Below, piece by piece: positions 10,748 through 20,979 of a stretch of 64,000 nucleotides of DNA. Made by a program: the position numbers and the translations under genes. Source of the DNA: Cordylochernes scorpioides (lineage: Eukaryota > Arthropoda > Arachnida > Pseudoscorpiones > Chernetidae); contig CP092863.1 of NCBI GenBank assembly GCA_030710605.1, positions 136,260,026 through 136,324,025 on the forward strand, given 5' to 3'. How positions within the stretch are numbered: the stretch's first letter is position 1; the number at the start of each line of letters is the position of its first letter. A model generated the notes under the pieces. That model had not been told where the DNA came from. It worked only from the letters and a program-made list of their open reading frames with translations, and searched no databases.

Positions 10748-10978
10748 TGTAACGGCAGCTGGCATGCCTATATAGTAAATTATCAGTGAACACATATTTA
10801 TCACTGATGATACTCTGTGCAGTTGCCTTTTGACTGTTTTGTAATATCTACCACATGTAAACATATGTCTTATAATTAATATGCTATATCTGATGTTGGC
10901 CTAAAGAAATAAAGTATTTCTTTTTAAACTTCCAAATACTTCTTGCTTATTAACGTCAACAAATACAAGGACGTTACA
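10748..10978 (+). repeat. Gypsy 5' LTR, 231 bp
   Basis: Begins TGTAACGGCAGC and ends GGACGTTACA. AATAAAG near its 3' part is a candidate polyadenylation signal. It also serves as promoter, but no clear TATA position can be fixed. Confidence 0.97.
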
Positions 10979-10996
10979 TGGTGGCAGCGGCAGCGG
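10979..10996 (+). other. Probable gypsy primer-binding site
   Basis: TGGTGGCAGCGGCAGCGG begins directly after the 5' LTR, with the TGG expected to pair with a tRNA CCA end. I cannot name the tRNA. Confidence 0.55.
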
Positions 10997-11188
10997 CGCT
11001 TGTAAACAACACCACGTGGTAAGAACAATTTATTAATTTCCAATTTCTTAAAGTATTTCAGAACATCTCTAATTGCATGTTCAAATAAAATTCAAATTGC
11101 ATAAAAATATATACAAAATAATTTAATTTACAAGCAAGAAGAAATAAGTGTATTTTTAGAAGAAAAAAAAAAATACAATAACAACAAC

Positions 11189-14100
11189 ATGGCGGAAAAT
11201 GCTATTCGACCTCCAAAACAAATAGGCCTAAACGAACTAAACAAAGAGGGCTGGGAATCTTGGCTTGAAAGCTTTGAATGGTATGAAATTGCTACCCAAT
11301 TAAGTAGCAAAGCACCAGAGGTACAAGTTGCTATCTTTATGGCTGCAATGGGACGAGAGGCTCAAAATATTTTTAAATCTTTCAACTTAAATAATGCAGA
11401 TAAAAATAATCTGAGCATTGTAAAAGACAAGTTCAACAACTATTTTTCTCCAAAGCTGAACACTACAATTGAAAGATTCAAATTCAATCAGATGAAACAG
11501 AAAGAAGATGAATCATTTAATGATTTTCTGACTAGGATCAAATTACAGATAGCAAACTGCAAATATGCTGTCATGTCTGATGAACTACTTAAAGATCGAA
11601 TAGTTGTAGGAATTATCAACAATGAAATAAGAGAAAGACTTCTTAGTGAGGCTGACCTTAATCTGGAAAAAGCCACACAAATTTGCATAGCATGTGAAAA
11701 TGCCACAAACCAAATGAAACATGTACTATCCGACTCAGACAAACAAGTTGCTGTGACAAAGATGAACAGTAAGAAGTGGGAAGATAGAAAAGAGCCGAGG
11801 AAAGAAAATACCACTAACCAAAGTCACAAAATAATAGAAAACTGCAGAAATTGTGGTAGATCCCACAAAATCAACCAATGTCCGGCATATCAAAAGAGAT
11901 GCAACAAATGCAAGAAACTCAACCATTTTGCTAATCTTTGCAGATCCCAGAACACAAATTCATACAAAGTAAGACAAATTGTTGGGTCACCAGAACCTGA
12001 AATGAATCAAGAATTTGTAATCCAGTCAGTTGAAAACACCAACCTGACCGAAGATTGGTATGAAGAAGTAAAAATCAAAGGCAAAAAGGTAAACATGAAA
12101 CTAGACACAGGTGCACAGTGTAACGTGTTGCCACTTAGCCTGGCAGGGAGATTAAATCTGGAAATCCAAAGGTCTCCAGTAAAAAGTTTAATTTCCTTTT
12201 CAGGACATCGAATTCCTGTCGAAGGACAAAGTCTAGCAATGTGCATGGTGAAAAACATGACTGCCTACATACGTTTCATCATATCCAGAGATAACACATG
12301 TCCCATCCTAGGCAGACAAACCTGTTCCAATTTAGGTCTTGTCAAGCGAGTAAACACCTGTCAAGTAATTACACAGGAATACCAAGAATTATTCGAAGGG
12401 ATAGGATGTTTGAAAGGATATGAATACGAGGCAAAGTTTCAGACTTCGGACATGAACATGCAAGTAAGACCACCCAGACCTATTCCTCTATCTATTAAAG
12501 AAAGTGTAAAGAAAGAACTTGAGGAAATGGAAGACAATGGGATTATAAAGAAAGTAAATTACCCTACCCCCATCTCCAGTCAGATGGTTATAGCAAAACA
12601 GAAAGGAAAAATACGTATATGCATTGACCCATCGGATATCAATAAAGTAATTCTAAGAAGCCATTTCCCATTACGGACTTTTGATCAGATTGCAGTAAAC
12701 CTGCATGGTTCAAAATACTTCACAAAGTTGGATCTGAAGAAAGGATACTGGCAGATCAAAGTAGCCCCCAACTCACAACGCTACTTTACCTTCAGCACTC
12801 CGTGGGGAAGATATATGTTCTTGAGAGTTCCCTTTGGAATTAAAACTGCTCCAGAAATATTCCAGAAAATCATGGCAGACTTACTCCAAGACCTTGAGGG
12901 TACAGAAAATTCAATGGACGATATCCTGATTCATGCTCCGGATCCACAGACCCTGGAAATAAGGACAAGAGCTGTACTACAGAGGCTTAAAGAAAATGGA
13001 ATCAAACTGAATAGAGATAAATGCAAATTTCAACTTCAAGAAGTCCAATTTTTAGGTCATATTGTCACGACAGAAGGCATTAAAATTGACCCTGAGAAAG
13101 TGCGTGCAATAGGAGAAATTAAATCACCGAGCAACAAGCAAGAACTACAACGTCTCTTAGGAATGGTACAATACCTGAGCAGGTTCATCCCTAACCTTGC
13201 AGAGAAAACCAAAAACATGAGGTTGCTTTTGAAAAAAGATACACCTTGGCTATGGGACGAATCCCTCGATCGTGATCTATTAGAGATCAAGACTTTGCTC
13301 AGAACTGCACCAACTCTGAAATTCTTTAATCCCAACGGAAATCTGACACTTTCAGTAGACGCCAGTTCATATGCCCTTGGAGCGGTTCTATTACAAAACG
13401 GAAAGCCCATAGCCTATGCTTCATCAGCTCTCAACTCCACTCAGCAGAACTACGCTCAGATAGAAAAGGAAGCACTTGCCATCAAATTTGGATGCGACAA
13501 ATTCCATCAACTCATTTATGGCAAAACTGTTGACGTCGAGACGGACCACCGTCCTTTAGAAACCATATTCAAGAAGCCATTAAGCAAAGCACCCCCGAGG
13601 CTCCAGAGAATTTTTCTACAGATACAACAATATGATCTCAGGATTAAATACAAGAAAGGAAAAGAACTGCTAACAGCTGATCTACTAAGTAGAGACTGCT
13701 CATATGAAGACACCTACTTGGAAGAGAACTTTGAAGTACTGATGACCACCCCGACAAATAAGTCAAGCTATGAGGAACTGCAAGCTCTTACAAAAGAGGA
13801 CCAAGAACTACAAGAACTAAAAAACCTAATCTTATATGGCTGGCCAAACTACAAATCAGCAGTCCCTGAAAGCTGCAAGAAATACTGGCCATATAGAGAT
13901 GAACTCTCGACAAATGAAGACCTAATCTTCAAAGGTAGCAGAGTCTTCATTCCGCTAAGGTGGAAAGCAAAGATACTCAAGTTAATCCACGAAGGACACC
14001 AAGGGACAAACAGCTGCTTGAGAAGGGCCCGAGACGCAATATACTGGCATGGCATGTCCCAAGACATCATCAACACAGTAGAAAATTGTAGGACTTGCCA

Positions 14101-15118
14101 AGCGAATCAGAGGAACAAGACAAAAGAACCAATGATCATAAAAGAGATACCGAGTCTTCCTTGGGAGATAGTCGCAGCTGACATTTTCTCAATAAAAGGA
14201 AAAAATTACCTGTTAATAACAGATAACTACTCTGGATTCATTGATTTCAAAGAAATGAAGACAATGAACTCTGCAGAAACTATTGAATCTCTTAAAAAAT
14301 GGTTTAGCGTACATGGAATTCCCAGACTCCTGGAAACTGATAATGGACCAAACTTTACGTCCAGAGACTTTAAAGACTTTCAAAAGAAGTGGTTGTTCGA
14401 CCACCAGACATCAAGTCCTCTATATCCTAAATCAAACGGATTAGCAGAGAGAGCGGTACAGACAGCCAAGAACCTCATCAGGAAGTGTTTGGATTCAGGA
14501 CAAGAAGTGGAACTAGCACTTTTGAACTTTTACAACACTCCTAGAGATGGTCTTCCTTCACCAGCTCAGTGTCTGTTCAGTCGCAGGACCAGAACCCTCC
14601 TTCCCACTAGCACTCATCAGTTGGAACCAGAAATCCAAAAGGGACATACACAAAACCTAAGAAATAAGCGGGAGAGGCAGAAAACACACCACGATAAGAC
14701 AGCAAAGACAACCCGAAGCTTCAAGGAAGGTGAAAAGATAATGCTGAAACAGCATCACCGTGAATGGATCCCTGCCAGAGTTACCCAAGAAGTAGCTCCA
14801 AGATCATATAAAGTGCAAACACCTACTGGTGAGTACCGCCGCAACAGCTCCTTCATGCGACATACGAATCTGGAGAGTCCAAAGCAACAGCGAAGGAGAA
14901 TCCCGGAGATCCCCAAGTCAACTCTACCGGAAGGACCTGGCCCGAGCGGTGATAAGGAACAGGCTCAAGTTCCTGAAGAACTCAATACTTCTCCAAGAGC
15001 ATTCACAGGCCAGGAACCCAGGAGTGATCACCAGAACGCGGAGCACAAGAACGGCACCCTGCCCATTACAACAAGGTCCGGGCGGATCATCAAGCCACCC
15101 AAACGATTTGAAGAATGA
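11189..15118 (+). CDS. Gypsy Gag-Pol polyprotein, 1309 aa
   Basis: This one uninterrupted frame encodes all proteins for reverse transcription and integration. In order: Gag (1-215); two Cys-His knuckles (219-251), the first one residue short; aspartic protease (LDTGAQCNVLP, 305-315); reverse transcriptase (about 430-620, LDLKKGYWQ); RNase H (from 720, SVDASSYALGAVL, TDHRPL); and integrase with an HHCC finger (934-970) and catalytic D998, D1051 and E1087 (AADIF, TDNGPNF, GLAERA). The RT box reads SMDD (575-578) where YxDD is normal, which may weaken it. The ATG at 11189 follows an A-rich leader. No frameshift separates gag from pol and there is no envelope gene, as in several invertebrate gypsy lineages. 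Confidence 0.97.
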   Translation: MAENAIRPPKQIGLNELNKEGWESWLESFEWYEIATQLSSKAPEVQVAIFMAAMGREAQNIFKSFNLNNADKNNLSIVKDKFNNYFSPKLNTTIERFKFNQMKQKEDESFNDFLTRIKLQIANCKYAVMSDELLKDRIVVGIINNEIRERLLSEADLNLEKATQICIACENATNQMKHVLSDSDKQVAVTKMNSKKWEDRKEPRKENTTNQSHKIIENCRNCGRSHKINQCPAYQKRCNKCKKLNHFANLCRSQNTNSYKVRQIVGSPEPEMNQEFVIQSVENTNLTEDWYEEVKIKGKKVNMKLDTGAQCNVLPLSLAGRLNLEIQRSPVKSLISFSGHRIPVEGQSLAMCMVKNMTAYIRFIISRDNTCPILGRQTCSNLGLVKRVNTCQVITQEYQELFEGIGCLKGYEYEAKFQTSDMNMQVRPPRPIPLSIKESVKKELEEMEDNGIIKKVNYPTPISSQMVIAKQKGKIRICIDPSDINKVILRSHFPLRTFDQIAVNLHGSKYFTKLDLKKGYWQIKVAPNSQRYFTFSTPWGRYMFLRVPFGIKTAPEIFQKIMADLLQDLEGTENSMDDILIHAPDPQTLEIRTRAVLQRLKENGIKLNRDKCKFQLQEVQFLGHIVTTEGIKIDPEKVRAIGEIKSPSNKQELQRLLGMVQYLSRFIPNLAEKTKNMRLLLKKDTPWLWDESLDRDLLEIKTLLRTAPTLKFFNPNGNLTLSVDASSYALGAVLLQNGKPIAYASSALNSTQQNYAQIEKEALAIKFGCDKFHQLIYGKTVDVETDHRPLETIFKKPLSKAPPRLQRIFLQIQQYDLRIKYKKGKELLTADLLSRDCSYEDTYLEENFEVLMTTPTNKSSYEELQALTKEDQELQELKNLILYGWPNYKSAVPESCKKYWPYRDELSTNEDLIFKGSRVFIPLRWKAKILKLIHEGHQGTNSCLRRARDAIYWHGMSQDIINTVENCRTCQANQRNKTKEPMIIKEIPSLPWEIVAADIFSIKGKNYLLITDNYSGFIDFKEMKTMNSAETIESLKKWFSVHGIPRLLETDNGPNFTSRDFKDFQKKWLFDHQTSSPLYPKSNGLAERAVQTAKNLIRKCLDSGQEVELALLNFYNTPRDGLPSPAQCLFSRRTRTLLPTSTHQLEPEIQKGHTQNLRNKRERQKTHHDKTAKTTRSFKEGEKIMLKQHHREWIPARVTQEVAPRSYKVQTPTGEYRRNSSFMRHTNLESPKQQRRRIPEIPKSTLPEGPGPSGDKEQAQVPEELNTSPRAFTGQEPRSDHQNAEHKNGTLPITTRSGRIIKPPKRFEE

Positions 15119-15126
15119 ATTTCTTC

Positions 15127-15137
15127 AAAGGGGGAGA
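15127..15137 (+). other. Gypsy polypurine tract
   Basis: AAAGGGGGAGA abuts the 3' LTR and would prime plus-strand DNA synthesis. Confidence 0.9.
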
Positions 15138-15368
15138 TGTAACGGCAGCTGGCATGCCTATATAGTAAATTATCAGTGAACACATATTTATCACTGATGA
15201 TACTCTGTGCAGTTGCCTTTTGACTGTTTTGTAATATCTACCACATGTAAACATATGTCTTATAATTAATATGCTATATCTGATGTTGGCCTAAAGAAAT
15301 AAAGTATTTCTTTTTAAACTTCCAAATACTTCTTGCTTATTAACGTCAACAAATACAAGGACGTTACA
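15138..15368 (+). repeat. Gypsy 3' LTR, 231 bp
   Basis: Same length and, as far as I can read, the same sequence as the 5' LTR. It is followed by the CTTCG duplication. Confidence 0.97.
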
Positions 15369-15373
15369 CTTCG

Positions 15374-16499
15374 TACATACGCCAAGGTTAGGGTATAACT
15401 GAACAGATGAGAAATAAACCCAGTTAGATCCGAATTGAAGTCTGACAAACCACACAAGGCTATAAATAAAAATATACTGAGAGCAAATCGAAACCAAAAC
15501 TCATTGAGAAAGAATCCAAGGAAGGTAGATGGCGCTACACTCTTGTGTATCACTGAATTCAATATATTCAAATACAAGTTGAATACTTAAAACAGCTTGT
15601 AGAACTTCGCACACTTCGATAACTAGGTTAAAATATAACTGTTATTAAATTTTTCAAGGACAAATTTGCTTGTTGTAACTTACTTTCAAAAATATTAACA
15701 TATATTGTAGAGAAAAAAGAGATGACTATATAACTTCAAGTAAATAGTGTTGAGTTATAAAAAACAACATATATTCTAATAAAATGCTTGTTTTCTATAA
15801 ACGATAGTCGGGAGTAATTAGGGGAGAAAAAGTTTCCCGGCAAAAATTTGGCGGGAAGCAGAAAAAAAAAAGCGCGGGAAAATTTTGGCGCCAAGACGTA
15901 TGATAGCGTCGGGCCATCGATTGAAGACAAATTTTAAGTTCTGGCGGACGTCCAAGTGACGACAATTGAAGGCTTATCTCTTTCTAATTGAATCACTTTC
16001 AGTGGTTTATATCGTCATCAAACCTTGAATATTTGCCCTTTTATTTTTATTAGATAGAGTTATTTGTGAACACAACACGCAGTGCCATCTATCTGTGAAG
16101 ATATGAAACTATTAGCGCTAATTATTTTATTGTATAATTCTTCTAAAGGCAAGAGACAACCACTAAATGGAAATTGAATTATATTAAAAGAGATCACCGT
16201 TCGGAGGAGATTAATTGAATCGCCGAATGCCGTGGTCCATTTGGACGAGGAAAGCGAAGACTTGAACGTGGCTGATTCCGCACTAGTCTGTTCAGTGATT
16301 CGCTAACCATGACGTATGCACGAAGTAACGTGTGGCCATTGGACATGCGTAGGACCAGGAGGCTGTTGTTGGGTGCTGTGCTGCCTGGAGTATAGGAACT
16401 CTATCTATTATTTCTTCCTGTGATGAATCAGTATAAGACCGGCGGTCTTAATAAAGCTTTGTGTGTGTGTATTAAAAGAGCTTGGCGCCTTTGTATATT
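15374..16499. other. Interior and right end of minisatellite TIR element
   Basis: Non-coding. From about 16190 to 16480 it is the inverted counterpart of the ends at 5500-5680 and 10266-10740 (CACCGTTCGGAGGAG, GGTCTTAATAAAGC). The middle includes a cluster of E2F-like sites at 15847-15892. All of it is repeated at 42114-43215. Confidence 0.65.
15847..15892. promoter_or_regulatory. Cluster of E2F-like sites
   Basis: TTTGGCGGGAA (15847-15857) fits the E2F/DP consensus TTTSSCGC with its flank. GCGCGGGAAAATTTTGGCGC (from 15872) contains one site on each strand. Both are conserved in copy 2 at 42589-42600 and 42613-42633. Function is inferred only. Confidence 0.35.
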
Positions 16500-16610
16500 C
16501 ACTCATGGACAAAACTTAAGATAGCTGTACCTTTTAGAATATATATTGGTATTCAGACAATAACTCTGAAATATATTACAGTGACCTTTATTGAAGACAC
16601 ACGAGATAAC

Positions 16611-16818
16611 TGTTGGAATAATCAATTTCAACATTCTACTCTTCTTTTATTTGTTTTTGACCAGTTGACCGCCATGTATATAAATTATTTCTATCATTGT
16701 CGTATTGGAGTATGTAAAGCAAGCTGCTTTAAGTTTATGTAAAATTAGAGCATAACTTAATAAAACTTTCTATCTTTAAAGACAATTTCCCGGCATTCTC
16801 CTTCCTATTTTTTCAACA
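16611..16818 (+). repeat. Copia 5' LTR, 208 bp
   Basis: Begins TGTTGGAATAATC and ends TTTTTCAACA. TATATAAATT near 16676 may be a TATA box and AATAAAAC near 16760 a polyadenylation signal. It differs from the 3' LTR by G versus A in CCAGTTGACC. Confidence 0.96.
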
Positions 16819-16832
16819 GGTTATGGGCCCAG
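16819..16832 (+). other. Copia primer site, half initiator tRNA-Met type
   Basis: GGTTATGGGCCCAG abuts the LTR. It is complementary to the anticodon-arm region of initiator tRNA-Met, the internal (cleaved-tRNA) primer known from Drosophila copia. Confidence 0.9.
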
Positions 16833-16863
16833 AACTGATTGTCTAAGATATTAAGAATCAAGC

Positions 16864-19800
16864 ATGTCCAGTCTATATCAAATTGAGAAGTTGAATAAGC
16901 AAAACTTTGAGACATGGAGGCTTCAAATGCAAATGATTCTTGTTCACTCTGATCTGTGGATTTATGTTAATGAAGCCAATGTCAAACCTGAACCCGGTAA
17001 CCAAGAGTTTACTAATTGGCAAAATAAGGATCAGAAGGCTCTTGCTACAATTGTATTGAGCTTGAATCCATCAGAACTAATACATGTTAAGAATTGCAAG
17101 ACTGCCGAAGAGGCCTGGAAAAAGATAGAAGAAGTTTATCGACCTAAAGGACCTGCGACGAGAGTTTCCCTGACCAAAAGGCTAATACAGATGAAAATGA
17201 GGCCTAATGATGATTTGAAAGATTACCTGAGTAAATTTACTTCATTAGTGGACAATCTAGGTGAAATTGGGGCTCAAGTACCCGAAGACTTTTTAGTTAT
17301 ACTCTTGCTGTGTAGTCTTCCAGAATCGTATGAAGGATTCAGGACTGCAATAGAGGCCAGAGATGAGCTCCCAAAACTTGAAACTTTAAAGGTCAAGATC
17401 ATAGAAGAAGATCAAAGACAACGTGAAATGGAGGGAACTTCGTCTGGAGAACAGAATGCATTTTTTGGAAATCCAGAAAGAAAAACTACCAATTCCACTA
17501 AACCACCAAATCGGAAGGAGTTCAAACTTAACTGCTATTACTGTGGAAAGAAAGGCCACAAAGCGGCTGACTGCTGGTCAAAAAGGAACTCTAAAAGAAA
17601 CAATACGCGAATGGCTGCTTCTCTAGGAATTCGAGATGAAAATATTCTTGATGTTAACGAGTGGTGCCTGGATAGCGGCGCAACTGCACACATGTGCTGC
17701 TTAAGAGGCGCATTTTCAAATTTAAGAGAAACAGAGCCAATACCCGTTAAATTAGCGAACGACCAAAGCATAGAAGCTTTAGGTACAGGAACGGTAGAAT
17801 TGGAAGTTTTCGAACATGGTGAACCATTTTTATTAAAATTAGAAAATGTGTTGTTTGTCCCAGGACTGAAGGGAAATTTGATTTCGGTCAGCACCTGCAC
17901 AGAAAAATCATTTTTTGTAAAATTTATGAGAGGAAAAGCGGAAATTGTGAATCCATTGAGGAAAATTTGCATAGAAGCTTACAAAAGAAACGGACTTTAC
18001 ATATTGCGTCGAACTAAATATGCAAAAACGCAATTTACCAGAATGTGTATAGACAAAAATAGCAGTGAAATTTGGCATAATAGGTTTGGTCATCTTAATT
18101 TTGATGACCTTAGGAAATTGCAGAGAGAAAATTTAGTTAATGGATTACCCAAGGGTGAATTTAAAAGTATAACAAGTTGTGAAACTTGTATTAGGGGTAA
18201 ACAGACTCGATTACCATTCCCAGAAGTCTCTCTGACAAAGTCAACAGAGCCACTGCAACTTATTCATTCTGACATATGTGGACCGATGAGAACAAAGTCA
18301 TATGGCGGTGCATTGTACTTCGCAACTTTCATTGACGATTTCTCACGAATGATATTCACTTTTGTTATGAAACGAAAAAGTGAAATTTTCAAAGGATTTA
18401 AAGTCTTTAAAAGATTTGCTGAGAAACAAACTGGCAAGAAAATTAAAGCAATTAGAAGTGACAATGCAGCAGAGTATTTGAGTTCAGATTTTAAAGAATA
18501 TTTATCGGAGGAAGGAATTAGACATCAGCTCTCAGTTGAATATTCTCCGCAACAAAATGGAGTTGCTGAAAGAGCGAACAGAACTCTGGTAGGAATGACT
18601 AGATGTTTCATAATTCAAGCGAACCTCCCAGATCCACTTTGGGCTGAACTTGTGCATACATCTACATACATTAGAAACAGATGCCCAAGAATTAATGAAA
18701 GTCGAACTCCGTATGAAATATTTACAGGAAGAAAACCAACCGTTTCTCATTTAAGAATTATTGGATGTAAATGTTTCGCTGTTGACAACCGTCCGAGAAG
18801 AGGAAAATTCGCTCCTCGTAGTGAAGAATACCGACTGGTTGGCTATTCTCCCGAATCAAAGGCGTACAGATTATGGAAGCCTGGAACAGGCATGATGATA
18901 AAAAGTCGAGATGTACGTTTCCTCGAATCTGAAAACTCTACCTTAAGGAATGACGTGGTGCAAATTGAAGCTATACCACAGAAAAAGGAAGATACATCAT
19001 TAGAGGAGGAAAGTCTTCAGGATGATGAAAACACTTTGCCCGGAACTGATTCGGAGTTTTTAGGCGAACCATCAGAAACAATGGAAGTCATCTCGCAGAG
19101 AGGAAGAGGAAGACCAAGGTATATTAGAACGGGAAAACCTGGCCGACCAAGAAAGGAATATCCTACGGCAAATTTATCCACGCAAGAATTTTCAGAAGTG
19201 AAGTACTCCCCAGATCCAAAAGACGCAGAGGAAGCGCTGTCTGGAAAAGATTCTTATTTTTGGAGGAAAGCAATGAAGGAGGAGTTTGATTCATTGATTG
19301 AAAACAAAACTTGGGAACTGGTTGATCCCCCTAAGGGCCAAAACGTAATTGGAAGCAAATGGCTATTCAGGAGAAAGTACAGTAGTGATGGTTCTCTTGA
19401 ACGGTATAAGGCTCGACTTGTAGCAAAAGGTTATTCCCAAAAATACGGTATTGATTATGAGGAAACCTTTGCACCAGTTGTACGCCACAGTACGATCAGA
19501 ACAGTTTTAGCCTTGGCCGTTGAATATGATTTGCTGGTCCATCAAATGGATGTTCAGTCTGCCTTCTTAAATGGTGATGTCAAAGAAGAAATTTACATGA
19601 CACAACCAGAAAATTTCGAGTCAAAGAAATATCCAAGAAGGGTATGTAAACTAAAGAAGGCTATATATGGTCTGAAACAGGCTGGAATGACTTGGCATGC
19701 AAAGCTCGATTCAGTATTAAAAGAAATGGGCCTAGAACAGATGAAAACTGATAACTGTGTCTACATTAAAAGAGAAGAAGGAGTTCTTCTGGTCGCAATC

Positions 19801-20757
19801 TATGTTGATGATTTGATAATTGCAGCTGAAAGAGAAGACACGTTGATATCCTTTAAAGAAAGTATGAAGAAGATATTCAAAATAAAAGATCTTGGAAAGA
19901 TAAATTATTGTTTGGGTATAAGAATACAAACGAAAAAGGATGGCTCAATATCCATAGATCAAGAGAAATATATTGAAGAACTTCTGGCGAAATATAGAAT
20001 GAAGGAGGCCAAGCCGATTTCTACACCCATGGACTCGAACTCCAAGTTAACAAAGATTTCATCTATAGAGGGTGAGAATGAGCCAGTAAAAAAGGTAGAA
20101 TACCAATCACTGATTGGATCGTTAATATATCTTTCAGTGTCGACAAGGCCTGATATAGCCTATGCGGTTAGTGCTTTGGGACAATTCAGCAATGATCCTA
20201 GGAGACAGCACTGGAATGCGGCCAAGCGAGTCCTCCGCTATATGAAGGGCACTTTATGTTTGAAAATAACTTACGAGAAAACTAATGAGACCCTTTATGG
20301 TTGTGTCGACGCTGATTGGGGTGGAAACCTCGCGGATAGAAAATCTCAAACGGGACTTGTTTTCTTCTTAGCAGGAGGTCCAATAGCTTGGGAATCGAAG
20401 AAGCAGCAGACTGTCGCTCTTTCGAGCACGGAATCAGAGTACATAGCACTTTGTGAAGCGGGAAAGGAGGCAGTCTATCTTAGAGCGCTGTTGGATGAGA
20501 TGGGATTTGGTGAATTATTGAATGAACCTACGGTTTTAAAGACTGATAACCAGGGCGCTCAACAGCTGGCGAGAAATCCAGTCCATCATGCCAGAACTAA
20601 ACACATTGACATCAAATGGCATTATATTAGAAGCATTTGCAGCGATGGTCTTATCGAGGTCGTTCACATACCAACCCAGGAAAATGTTGCCGACATCCTT
20701 ACTAAAGGTCTGCCAAGAGTCTTGTATGATAAACATGTTGCTGGATTGGGAATGTAG
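16864..20757 (+). CDS. Copia Gag-Pol polyprotein, 1297 aa
   Basis: A single open frame from ATG 16864. Domains in order: Gag (1-215); one CCHC knuckle (CYYCGKKGHKAADC, 224-237); protease (DSGATAH, 270-276); integrase with HHCC finger (H405, H410, C439, C442) and acidic residues near D470, D533 and E569; two AT-hook-like motifs (GRGRPR near 746-752 and KPGRPRK near 758-764); reverse transcriptase (about 800-1060) with YVDD at 980-983; and RNase H ending in HHARTKHIDIKWHYIR. The order protease-integrase-RT-RNase H defines Ty1/copia. No stop or frameshift is seen and the catalytic residues are present. Confidence 0.97.
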   Translation: MSSLYQIEKLNKQNFETWRLQMQMILVHSDLWIYVNEANVKPEPGNQEFTNWQNKDQKALATIVLSLNPSELIHVKNCKTAEEAWKKIEEVYRPKGPATRVSLTKRLIQMKMRPNDDLKDYLSKFTSLVDNLGEIGAQVPEDFLVILLLCSLPESYEGFRTAIEARDELPKLETLKVKIIEEDQRQREMEGTSSGEQNAFFGNPERKTTNSTKPPNRKEFKLNCYYCGKKGHKAADCWSKRNSKRNNTRMAASLGIRDENILDVNEWCLDSGATAHMCCLRGAFSNLRETEPIPVKLANDQSIEALGTGTVELEVFEHGEPFLLKLENVLFVPGLKGNLISVSTCTEKSFFVKFMRGKAEIVNPLRKICIEAYKRNGLYILRRTKYAKTQFTRMCIDKNSSEIWHNRFGHLNFDDLRKLQRENLVNGLPKGEFKSITSCETCIRGKQTRLPFPEVSLTKSTEPLQLIHSDICGPMRTKSYGGALYFATFIDDFSRMIFTFVMKRKSEIFKGFKVFKRFAEKQTGKKIKAIRSDNAAEYLSSDFKEYLSEEGIRHQLSVEYSPQQNGVAERANRTLVGMTRCFIIQANLPDPLWAELVHTSTYIRNRCPRINESRTPYEIFTGRKPTVSHLRIIGCKCFAVDNRPRRGKFAPRSEEYRLVGYSPESKAYRLWKPGTGMMIKSRDVRFLESENSTLRNDVVQIEAIPQKKEDTSLEEESLQDDENTLPGTDSEFLGEPSETMEVISQRGRGRPRYIRTGKPGRPRKEYPTANLSTQEFSEVKYSPDPKDAEEALSGKDSYFWRKAMKEEFDSLIENKTWELVDPPKGQNVIGSKWLFRRKYSSDGSLERYKARLVAKGYSQKYGIDYEETFAPVVRHSTIRTVLALAVEYDLLVHQMDVQSAFLNGDVKEEIYMTQPENFESKKYPRRVCKLKKAIYGLKQAGMTWHAKLDSVLKEMGLEQMKTDNCVYIKREEGVLLVAIYVDDLIIAAEREDTLISFKESMKKIFKIKDLGKINYCLGIRIQTKKDGSISIDQEKYIEELLAKYRMKEAKPISTPMDSNSKLTKISSIEGENEPVKKVEYQSLIGSLIYLSVSTRPDIAYAVSALGQFSNDPRRQHWNAAKRVLRYMKGTLCLKITYEKTNETLYGCVDADWGGNLADRKSQTGLVFFLAGGPIAWESKKQQTVALSSTESEYIALCEAGKEAVYLRALLDEMGFGELLNEPTVLKTDNQGAQQLARNPVHHARTKHIDIKWHYIRSICSDGLIEVVHIPTQENVADILTKGLPRVLYDKHVAGLGM

Positions 20758-20762
20758 AAATT

Positions 20763-20771
20763 GAGGGAGGG
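20763..20771 (+). other. Copia polypurine tract
   Basis: GAGGGAGGG directly before the 3' LTR. Confidence 0.9.
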
Positions 20772-20979
20772 TGTTGGAATAATCAATTTCAACATTCTAC
20801 TCTTCTTTTATTTGTTTTTGACCAGTTAACCGCCATGTATATAAATTATTTCTATCATTGTCGTATTGGAGTATGTAAAGCAAGCTGCTTTAAGTTTATG
20901 TAAAATTAGAGCATAACTTAATAAAACTTTCTATCTTTAAAGACAATTTCCCGGCATTCTCCTTCCTATTTTTTCAACA
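20772..20979 (+). repeat. Copia 3' LTR, 208 bp
   Basis: Matches the 5' LTR apart from one base, followed by the ATAAC target duplication. Confidence 0.96.

Larger units (their letters stand above)
10748..15368 (+). mobile_element. Ty3/gypsy LTR retrotransposon, copy 1 only
   Basis: A complete 4,621-bp element with 231-bp LTRs starting TGTAACGG and ending CGTTACA, identical by eye. The 5-bp target duplication CTTCG is at 10743-10747 and 15369-15373. Copy 2 shows the empty target (CTTCG once, 42109-42113). It carries one gag-pol frame, no env, a primer site after the 5' LTR and a polypurine tract before the 3' LTR. Identical LTRs point to a recent insertion. Confidence 0.98.
16611..20979 (+). 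mobile_element. Ty1/copia LTR retrotransposon, copy 1 only
   Basis: A complete 4,369-bp element with 208-bp LTRs (TGTTGGAAT ... TTCAACA) that differ at one base by eye. The target duplication ATAAC is at 16606-16610 and 20980-20984 and falls inside a 111-bp satellite unit, whose neighbouring units show the uninterrupted GAGATAACCAAG. It has one open gag-pol frame, a copia-type primer site and a polypurine tract, so it looks recent and possibly competent. Confidence 0.98.
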
